A stretch of 19,816 nt of DNA from Candidatus Sulfotelmatobacter sp. (lineage in GTDB: Bacteria > Acidobacteriota > Terriglobia > Terriglobales > Acidobacteriaceae), in contig JASICF010000019.1 in NCBI GenBank assembly GCA_030044775.1, positions 1 through 19,816 on the forward strand, given 5' to 3'. The number at the start of each line of letters is the position of its first letter. Position 1 is the first letter of the stretch. The position numbers and the translations under genes are program-made. Below the pieces are notes generated by a model. That model saw nothing but the letters and a program-made list of their open reading frames with translations, was not told the DNA's origin and did not search any database. This document shows, piece by piece, positions 15,541 to 19,816 of the stretch.

Positions 15541-16302
15541 ATGAGGGACAACGTGAAAAGCATGAACCTGCAGCAAGCTGTGAAGACGCTCGCCACCGTA
15601 ATCGCATTGTGCGCGGTTCTTATGTTGGGCGCGTGCAAAAAGAAAGCCGCCCCCCCGCCACCACCCCCGCCACCGCCGCCGCCGTCGCCCACAGCTTCTA
15701 TCTCCGTGAGCCCGGATACCATTCAGTCTGGCCAATCGGCCACGCTGAGCTGGCAGACTTCGAATGCCACAGATGTTTCGATTGACGGCATCGGTGCCGT
15801 GCAAGCCAGCGGATCGCAATCGGTCAGCCCGACTGATTCGACAACGTATCACCTGGTTGCCAAGGGTGCGGGTGGCACGCAAGAAGCGACCACGCGTCTA
15901 ACCGTGACCCAACCGCCGCCGCCACCGCCGCCGCCGACTCCTGGTCCGTCGGACGAAGACTTGTTCGGTCAGAATGTCAAAGACATTTACTTCGACTATG
16001 ACAAGTCGGATATTCGAGCCGACCAGCAGTCTGCGATTCAGGCCGATGCGCAGTTCCTCTCGCAGCATCCCAACATCAATTTCACGATTGAGGGACACTG
16101 CGACGACCGCGGCTCGACTGAGTACAACCTCGCCCTCGGCGATCAGCGCGCCAATTCGGTCAAGAATGCTCTGGTTGCCGCTGGAGTGAGCGCGAGCAAC
16201 ATCAAGACCATCAGCTACGGCAAGGAAAAGCCGTTCTGCATGGAAGACAACGAATCCTGCTGGCAGCAGAACCGCCGCGGGCACTTCGTGTATCAGAAGT
16301 AG
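15541..16302 (+). CDS. pal: Peptidoglycan-associated lipoprotein Pal with Ig-like insert
   Basis: A 253-residue outer-membrane lipoprotein. The lipobox is LGAC with C32 as the acylated residue, after a hydrophobic signal (TVIALCAVLMLGAC). A tract of 11 prolines (38-48) follows, then an Ig-like/beta-sandwich module at about 51-123 (SISVSPDTIQSGQSATLSW, TDSTTYHLVAKG). A second tract of 8 prolines lies at 125-132, and a C-terminal OmpA/Pal peptidoglycan-binding domain at about 140-253 (KDIYFDYDKSDIR, GHCDDRGSTEYNLALGDQRA). The usual Pal of about 150-180 residues lacks the Ig-like part. C233 and C240 could pair near the C-terminus. The start is ATG 15541 with AGGAGG about 10 bases upstream. Pal anchors the outer membrane to the cell wall and interacts with TolB. 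Confidence 0.93.
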   Translation: MRDNVKSMNLQQAVKTLATVIALCAVLMLGACKKKAAPPPPPPPPPPPSPTASISVSPDTIQSGQSATLSWQTSNATDVSIDGIGAVQASGSQSVSPTDSTTYHLVAKGAGGTQEATTRLTVTQPPPPPPPPTPGPSDEDLFGQNVKDIYFDYDKSDIRADQQSAIQADAQFLSQHPNINFTIEGHCDDRGSTEYNLALGDQRANSVKNALVAAGVSASNIKTISYGKEKPFCMEDNESCWQQNRRGHFVYQK

Positions 16303-16313
16303 TTCGGAACGTC

Positions 16314-16350
16314 GCCAGAGGCGGAGCCAATCCCGCCTCTGGCTTTTATT
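16314..16350 (+). terminator. Intrinsic terminator after pal
   Basis: An 11-bp perfect GC-rich stem (GCCAGAGGCGG at 16314-16324; CCGCCTCTGGC at 16333-16343) with an 8-nt loop is followed by TTTTATT. It is 12 bp past the pal stop and marks an end, or partial end, of the tolQRAB-pal transcript before cpoB. Confidence 0.85.
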
Positions 16351-16432
16351 ACTGGCATCAACCTTCGCAACCCTCATTGCCTCCGGCCCGTCTAAAATGG
16401 ATGCGGGAAATCCTTCCCTGCGGCAAAGGCTT

Positions 16433-17272
16433 ATGACCATCAAACGATTGTCCACTCTCTTCGCTCTGTTCATGCTCTTCTCGCTGGCACTCCCGGCGTT
16501 CGGCGTGAGCAAGGAAATGGTGCAACTGCAAACCCAGGTACAGCAACTGCAGGAGCAGATGACCGCTATGCAGCGCGGCTTCGACGAGCGCATGGGGGTG
16601 ATGAACAACCTGGTGCAGCAGGATGCCGATGCGGTCAACAAGGTGGGTGCGGCAATTACCGCGCTTCAGAACGCGATTCAGAAACAGCAAAGTGACTCCG
16701 GCGGGCGCGTCGACCAGATCTCCGGACAGATTCAGGCACTGAACGATTCGCTGGATGAACTCAAGGCGCGGGTGGCTGCTGTCAGCAAGCAACTCACAGA
16801 CATGCAGTCGGCGCAGCAGAGCGTTCAGGCTGCTCAGGCTGCAGATCAGGCGAAACAGCAGGCGATGGCGCAGGCCCCACCGCCCGATGTTCTATATAAC
16901 AATGCCTTGCGCGATTACAATGGCAACAACGCCCAGCTAGCCACGCAGGAATTCTCCGATTACATCAAGTTCTATCCCAATACCGACATGGCCGGGAACG
17001 CCTACTTCTATCTCGGCGAGATACAGTTCCGGCAAGGGAACTACCAGCAGGCCGCCCAGAATTACGATCAGGTTCTGCAGAACTTCCCTTCTGGCAACAA
17101 AGCCGCCTCGGCCGAGCTGAAAAAAGGATTCGCGTTGATTGAACTGGGCAAGCAGGATGATGGCGTGACCGAATTGCGGCACTTGATCCAGCGCTATCCC
17201 AAGTCGAATGAAGCGCTGCAGGCGCGGGAACGGCTGCATAAGCTGGGAGTATCGAGCCGGCCGGGCGAGTAG
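16433..17272 (+). CDS. cpoB: Cell division coordinator CpoB (YbgF), tol-pal system TPR protein
   Basis: A 279-residue exported protein. A signal peptide (MTIKRLSTLFALFMLFSLALPAFG) is followed by a glutamine-rich coiled coil (about 28-145, with the YbgF-type trimerisation region) and TPR-like repeats at about 153-272 (YNNALRDYNGNNAQLATQEF, AYFYLGEIQFRQGNYQQAAQ, ELKKGFALIELGKQDDGVTE). In E. coli, CpoB links Tol-Pal constriction to septal peptidoglycan synthesis. Start ATG 16433 puts a charged residue just before the hydrophobic signal core; an in-frame ATG at 16397 would add 12 residues. It lies beyond the pal terminator, so it may depend on read-through or on its own promoter, which I could not identify. 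Confidence 0.88.
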   Translation: MTIKRLSTLFALFMLFSLALPAFGVSKEMVQLQTQVQQLQEQMTAMQRGFDERMGVMNNLVQQDADAVNKVGAAITALQNAIQKQQSDSGGRVDQISGQIQALNDSLDELKARVAAVSKQLTDMQSAQQSVQAAQAADQAKQQAMAQAPPPDVLYNNALRDYNGNNAQLATQEFSDYIKFYPNTDMAGNAYFYLGEIQFRQGNYQQAAQNYDQVLQNFPSGNKAASAELKKGFALIELGKQDDGVTELRHLIQRYPKSNEALQARERLHKLGVSSRPGE

Positions 17273-17324
17273 CTCCGATTACGCCGGTGTAGCAGCAGGT
17301 ATTTCGAAGTATGGGGTTTGCAGC

Positions 17325-17555
17325 ATGACAAAGATTTCAGAAAATGATCCTGATCGCTCCAAGGGCGCAGTTGAAAGCGATGAACATCACCACGACGGCA
17401 ATGTCGGGCTGGAAGAACAGCTCGGACATCGCGACGAGGACCCGCGTCTGAAAGATGCAGATACTGATTTTCCGGAACCGGGTAATAATCCCGAGCATTC
17501 GGGCGAACCTCAGGTGAGAAAACCAAGCCAGAGAGCCACGAAAAACAGGCGGTAG
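17325..17555 (+). CDS. Small acidic hypothetical protein
   Basis: A 76-residue, very hydrophilic, acidic protein with a basic end (RKPSQRATKNRR) and a His-rich patch (SDEHHHDGN). It has no hydrophobic core, signal or known motif and is probably disordered. A GGGG about 10 bases before ATG 17325 could serve as a ribosome binding site. Composition (Asp/Glu/His/Pro/Asn-rich, no long hydrophobic runs) is compatible with a real small protein, but no family is recognised. If it is not a gene, 17273-17634 is noncoding apart from the repeat at 17556. Confidence 0.45.
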   Translation: MTKISENDPDRSKGAVESDEHHHDGNVGLEEQLGHRDEDPRLKDADTDFPEPGNNPEHSGEPQVRKPSQRATKNRR

Positions 17556-17617
17556 GGATCCTTCGACTTCAATATGCAATTCGCAGCGCGAGTTGCATGT
17601 CTCCGCTCAGGATGACA
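17556..17617. repeat. REP-like intergenic element with central hairpin
   Basis: Its ends are GGGATCCTTCGACTTC and CTCAGGATGACA. On the minus strand this reads TGTCATCCTGAGCG ... GAAGTCGAAGGATCCC, a form I recognise from dispersed repeats in acidobacterial and other genomes. Between the ends lies a hairpin, ATGCAATTCGC (17574-17584) and GCGAGTTGCAT (17588-17598), an 11-bp stem with one G-U pair and a 3-nt loop. It sits between a plus-strand stop and the minus-strand ferredoxin stop and may act as a bidirectional terminator. Confidence 0.6.
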
Positions 17618-17634
17618 TCCAACCTGCAGAGCCT

Positions 17635-18015
17635 TCAAATTGCCATCGCGCCAACTTCTTTTTCGACTTCTACAGTATCGACCATGACGATGGCGTCCCA
17701 GGGGCAGCCATCGAGGAAGCAGCCATCGGGGCCCTTGCTAAGGCACTTCTTGCATCCGATGCAGAGAATGGGATCGATCTGGATGCGGCCAAACGGTGGA
17801 TGATCTTCGTCCGGAACCCAGAACATGCAGTCTTCCACTGGACAATATTCCACACAGGCAGGCGAACCGGCACATCCTGTGCAGCATTCGGTAATAACCG
17901 CCAGTTCTTTCGGTTTCTTCTTGCGCGGTGTGCTGAGGCCCTTGGATTTTGGTTCCCACTTCATGTCATCGGGAACCATACCGACAGCTTTGGTCGCTCC
18001 GGGTGCAGGAGGCAT
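17635..18015 (-). CDS. Dicluster [4Fe-4S] ferredoxin-like protein with unusual cysteine spacing
   Basis: A 126-residue soluble protein from ATG 18015. A basic N-terminal segment (about 20-40, rich in Lys/Pro) precedes a ferredoxin domain with 11 cysteines. The first group is C44, C45, C48, C54, C58-P (CTGCAGSPACVEYCP) and C63. The second is C85, C88, C91 (CIGCKKC), then C99 and C104-P (GCPWDAI). Both CxxCxxCxxxCP motifs are stretched by insertions, so two [4Fe-4S] clusters are likely but ligand choice is not certain. It is presumably an electron carrier; the partner is unknown. An alternative ATG at 18081 would add 22 residues, but that stretch uses rare codons (ATA, CTA), has no ribosome binding site and contains a TATAAT just upstream of 18015. 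It is divergent from the toxin-antitoxin locus. Confidence 0.82.
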   Translation of the reverse strand: MPPAPGATKAVGMVPDDMKWEPKSKGLSTPRKKKPKELAVITECCTGCAGSPACVEYCPVEDCMFWVPDEDHPPFGRIQIDPILCIGCKKCLSKGPDGCFLDGCPWDAIVMVDTVEVEKEVGAMAI

Positions 18016-18022
18016 GACAGGG

Positions 18023-18051
18023 ATTATAACCCAGGTTGGAGCTACGGTCGG
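18023..18051 (-). promoter_or_regulatory. Candidate promoter of the ferredoxin gene (leaderless)
   Basis: On the minus strand TATAAT (18028-18023) is a perfect -10, with CCGACC (18051-18046) at 17 bp. Predicted transcription starts at or one base before the A of ATG 18015, so the transcript would lack a leader. Confidence 0.4.
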
Positions 18052-18168
18052 CGGCTTTAGCCACGAGTTCGTTGTTGCCATGGCGCAAGGAATCCGAGAG
18101 AACACCGACAGCCGGTCACTTGGTTTGGAGAAAACAGATCCGTGCGGAATGACATTCCATAAAGGCAA

Positions 18169-18210
18169 TTGACATGTGCAACACATGAAAGTATGCTTGT
18201 AACATGTCAA
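18169..18210 (+). promoter_or_regulatory. Promoter and palindromic operator of the vapBC-like operon
   Basis: A perfect -35 TTGACA (18169-18174) is followed after exactly 17 bp by TATGCT (18192-18197), putting the predicted transcription start at the A of the antitoxin ATG (18204). Overlapping this are TTGACATGT (18169-18177) and its exact inverted copy ACATGTCAA (18202-18210), plus an inner palindrome CATGTG-CAA-CACATG (18173-18187). The outer ACATGT boxes are 30 bp apart, about three helical turns. This fits autorepression by the ribbon-helix-helix antitoxin/toxin complex. Confidence 0.7.
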
Positions 18211-18434
18211 AAATGATTCAGCTGCGCAACGTCCCCGACGCCCTGCACCGCGGGCTCAAAGCGCGCGCCGCGATGGCTGGCATGTCACTTTCCGACTATC
18301 TGCTCTCTGAGATCAGAGAAATCGCCGAGAAGCCCACGCTTGCTGAATTGCGCGAGCGGTTACATGTGCGCAGCCGGGCTGCCGCGCAAATCGATAGTGC
18401 CCGTTTGGTTCGCGAAGAGCGCGACGCAAGATGA
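18204..18434 (+). CDS. VapB/FitA-like ribbon-helix-helix antitoxin
   Basis: A 76-residue antitoxin. The N-terminal ribbon-helix-helix DNA-binding domain spans about residues 3-42 (MIQLRNVPDALHRGLKARAAMAGMSLSDYLLSEIREIA), closely FitA-like. The charged C-terminus (about 43-76) is the expected toxin-binding tail. It overlaps the toxin gene by ATGA, the usual coupling. ATG 18204 has no Shine-Dalgarno and sits at the predicted transcription start. A second ATG at 18213 is possible. It probably represses its own promoter through the palindromes directly upstream. Confidence 0.9.
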   Translation: MSKMIQLRNVPDALHRGLKARAAMAGMSLSDYLLSEIREIAEKPTLAELRERLHVRSRAAAQIDSARLVREERDAR

Positions 18435-18823
18435 TCGTTCTGGACGCGTCGGCCGTCACCGACTGGCTTCTGCAAACCGATGCTGGCCTCCGTATAGAAC
18501 ATCGAATTTTTTCGCGCGGCGACACCTTACATGCACCCCACCTGCTTGACCTTGAGGTCGTTCAGGTACTGCGAAGATTGGTGCGGCAAAAAACCATTTC
18601 CGGCAGTCGAGCAGACGATGCGGTTCGCGATCTGCTCGATCTACGGCTCACGCGATATCCTCACGATGTGCTTGTGCCTCGTATCTGGCAGCTCCGCGAC
18701 AATTTTTCGGCCTACGATGCGGCGTATCTCGTCCTTGCGGAAAAACTGGGGGCGGTCTTGATCACGCGAGACCGCGGGTTCGATATTCCCTTGGGACAGA
18801 GAGCGGAGATTGAGGTTTACTGA
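18431..18823 (+). CDS. VapC-family PIN-domain toxin ribonuclease
   Basis: A 130-residue PIN-domain endoribonuclease. The full acidic active-site set is present: D5 (MIVLDASAV), E42 (LLDLEVVQVLRR), D96 (SAYDAAYLVLAE) and D114 (ITRDRGFD). VapC toxins cleave tRNA or rRNA when freed from the antitoxin. Length and motif spacing are normal, with no sign of decay. It starts within the antitoxin stop (ATGA). The target RNA cannot be predicted from sequence. Confidence 0.93.
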   Translation: MIVLDASAVTDWLLQTDAGLRIEHRIFSRGDTLHAPHLLDLEVVQVLRRLVRQKTISGSRADDAVRDLLDLRLTRYPHDVLVPRIWQLRDNFSAYDAAYLVLAEKLGAVLITRDRGFDIPLGQRAEIEVY

Positions 18824-18925
18824 CCATGCCCCACGAGGAAATTCCGCGAGTTCGAACGATCTGCCCAAATTGGCACTCCTAGAATCAATTGTGCTTCCTG
18901 ACGTCTGACCGTACTTCTACTCTGC

Positions 18926-18951
18926 TATATTGAACCCCTACGACGAAGGAG
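18926..18951 (+). promoter_or_regulatory. ssb -10 box and ribosome binding site
   Basis: TATATT (18926-18931) is a good -10 element in the 134-bp gap between the toxin gene and ssb; no strong -35 is seen at 17 bp. AAGGAG (18946-18951) lies six bases before the ssb ATG and fixes that start. Confidence 0.45.
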
Positions 18952-18957
18952 CATCCC

Positions 18958-19434
18958 ATGGCTGGAAAAAGTCTGAACCGGGTTCAACTGATCGGCAATC
19001 TGGGCAAAGATCCAGAAGTGAAATACACGCCACAAGGCACGCCTGTGGCCAAGCTGACCATCGCCACCAACGAGCGGTTCAAAGACAAGAGCGGCGAGTG
19101 GCAGGACCGCACCGAGTGGCACAACGTTGTGCTTTGGCAGCGGTTGGCCGAAATTGCTGGAGAGTATCTGAAAAAAGGCGGCAAGGTCTACATTGAAGGC
19201 CGGCTGCAAACCCGCTCGTGGGATGACAAGCAGACCAATCAGAAAAAATATATGACCGAGGTGGTCGCGAGCGATCTGATCCTGCTCGGCGGACGCGGCG
19301 AAGGCGAAGGCAGCGGCGGATATTCGCGTGGGGCGGCGGCTGGCGGAAACAACAATTTCGACCAGCGCGTTCCCGAGCATGAGCCGGCAGGCGCAGCCTC
19401 GGGGCCGATTACGGATGAGGATATTCCGTTCTAG
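18958..19434 (+). CDS. ssb: Single-stranded DNA-binding protein Ssb
   Basis: A 158-residue SSB. The N-terminal OB fold spans about residues 4-112 (SLNRVQLIGNLGKDPEVKYT, WHNVVLWQRLAEIAGEYLKKG, VYIEGRLQTRSWDD). A Gly-rich flexible linker follows (about 112-145), then the conserved acidic protein-interaction tail DEDIPF at the very C-terminus. It coats single-stranded DNA in replication, recombination and repair. The start is well marked by AAGGAG and the canonical MAGKSLNRV beginning. It appears to be a single gene with its own promoter and is not next to rpsF/rpsR as in many bacteria. Confidence 0.97.
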   Translation: MAGKSLNRVQLIGNLGKDPEVKYTPQGTPVAKLTIATNERFKDKSGEWQDRTEWHNVVLWQRLAEIAGEYLKKGGKVYIEGRLQTRSWDDKQTNQKKYMTEVVASDLILLGGRGEGEGSGGYSRGAAAGGNNNFDQRVPEHEPAGAASGPITDEDIPF

Positions 19435-19458
19435 GCGCACCGAATGATGCAGTTTGGC

Positions 19459-19536
19459 TGTCATCCTGAGTGAGCGCTTTTTGCGAAGCGAGGCTCTGGG
19501 CGAGCCGTGCGCAAAATCGCGCGTTTGGCTCGCTTC
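19459..19536. repeat. REP-like remnant and stem-loop downstream of ssb
   Basis: TGTCATCCTGAG (19459-19470) matches one end of the element at 17556-17617, but the GAAGGATCC end is missing. Downstream, GAAGCGAG (19485-19492) and CTCGCTTC (19529-19536) are exact inverted arms enclosing a GCGC/GCGC hairpin. It may terminate ssb transcription. A tandem pair of ACCGGCGT follows at 19541-19556. Nothing gene-like is seen in 19435-19651. Confidence 0.45.
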
Positions 19537-19651
19537 CTTTACCGGCGTACCGGCGTAACTTCTTTCGGCAGCTCAACGGTGGGATAATTGTGGTAGGGCA
19601 TTTGGCACGGCGTGCGGCGCTGTAAAAACGCCTCAGCAGTGAGGAGTATTT

Positions 19652-19816
19652 ATGACGATCGATGAACGTCTGGATCGACTCACCGAGCGGCACGAGGCGC
19701 TGACGCAGTCGGTCGAACTTCTACTGCGCGAGAGTCAGGAGCACACACAGCAAGTTGCCGCATTGCGAGACGCGAGCGCCACCCTCCTGCGGATCGCGCA
19801 GATACACGAGAACCGC
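19652..19816 (+). CDS. Small coiled-coil protein (3' end cut by window edge)
   Basis: The first 55 residues of a reading frame open to the right edge, starting at ATG 19652 with GAGGAG five bases upstream. The sequence begins MTIDERLDRLTERHEAL and shows regular leucine/hydrophobic spacing (LTQSVELLLRESQEHTQQVAAL), so it is probably a coiled coil. No domain, signal or active site is visible. Short proteins of this kind are common in soil Acidobacteria and are annotated as hypothetical. Confidence 0.65.
   Translation, partial: MTIDERLDRLTERHEALTQSVELLLRESQEHTQQVAALRDASATLLRIAQIHENR

Noticed and set aside
15649..15690. CCG/CCA/CCC-rich run in pal as a microsatellite
   Set aside because: It uses mixed proline codons and is in frame; it encodes a proline spacer and is not a pure tandem repeat.
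17337..17579. Minus-strand 80-codon frame opposite the small acidic protein
   Set aside because: Hydrophobic and aromatic-rich mirror translation, overlapping the REP-like element, with no ribosome binding site noted.
19541..19556. Tandem ACCGGCGT repeat
   Set aside because: Only two copies of 8 bp; too short to call a meaningful repeat or replication element.

Overview
The window looks like a chromosomal segment of an Acidobacteriota member (Koribacter/Terriglobia-like). This is inferred from three things: a moderately GC-rich composition, a hopanoid operon next to a complete Tol-Pal cluster, and GTCATCCTGAG-type intergenic repeats of a kind I associate with that phylum. No rRNA, tRNA, CRISPR array, transposase or phage gene was seen. 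Most of the window is ordinary housekeeping DNA; the accessory part is a small toxin-antitoxin locus near the right end.

Region 1 (1-8838, minus strand) is a hopanoid biosynthesis operon. Read 5' to 3' it runs ispH (isoprenoid precursor supply), squalene-hopene cyclase, a small cupin protein, hpnA, hpnG, two different zinc medium-chain dehydrogenases, hpnC, and hpnD, which runs off the left edge. Spacing is tight, with several overlapping junctions. The pathway implied is IPP/DMAPP (IspH) to presqualene diphosphate and hydroxysqualene (HpnD/HpnC), cyclisation to hopene (Shc), and side-chain processing (HpnG, HpnA). The two dehydrogenases and the cupin are the unexplained members. HpnE and HpnH are not in the window, although the left edge is cut.

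Region 2 (9038-11673, minus strand) holds recN (DNA repair) and a PRC-barrel protein with a disordered tail. The latter is transcribed divergently from tolQ.

Region 3 (11832-17272, plus strand) is a Tol-Pal operon: tolQ, tolR, a TonB/TolA-like protein, tolB, pal, and cpoB (ybgF). A good promoter precedes tolQ and an intrinsic terminator lies between pal and cpoB. Pal is enlarged by an Ig-like module flanked by polyproline tracts.

Region 4 (17273-19816) is mixed. It contains a small acidic hypothetical protein, a REP-like element, a minus-strand dicluster ferredoxin with unusual cysteine spacing, a VapB/VapC (FitAB-like) pair with a palindromic operator-promoter and an apparently leaderless start, ssb, a second repeat-like stem-loop, and the 5' end of a small coiled-coil protein cut by the right edge.
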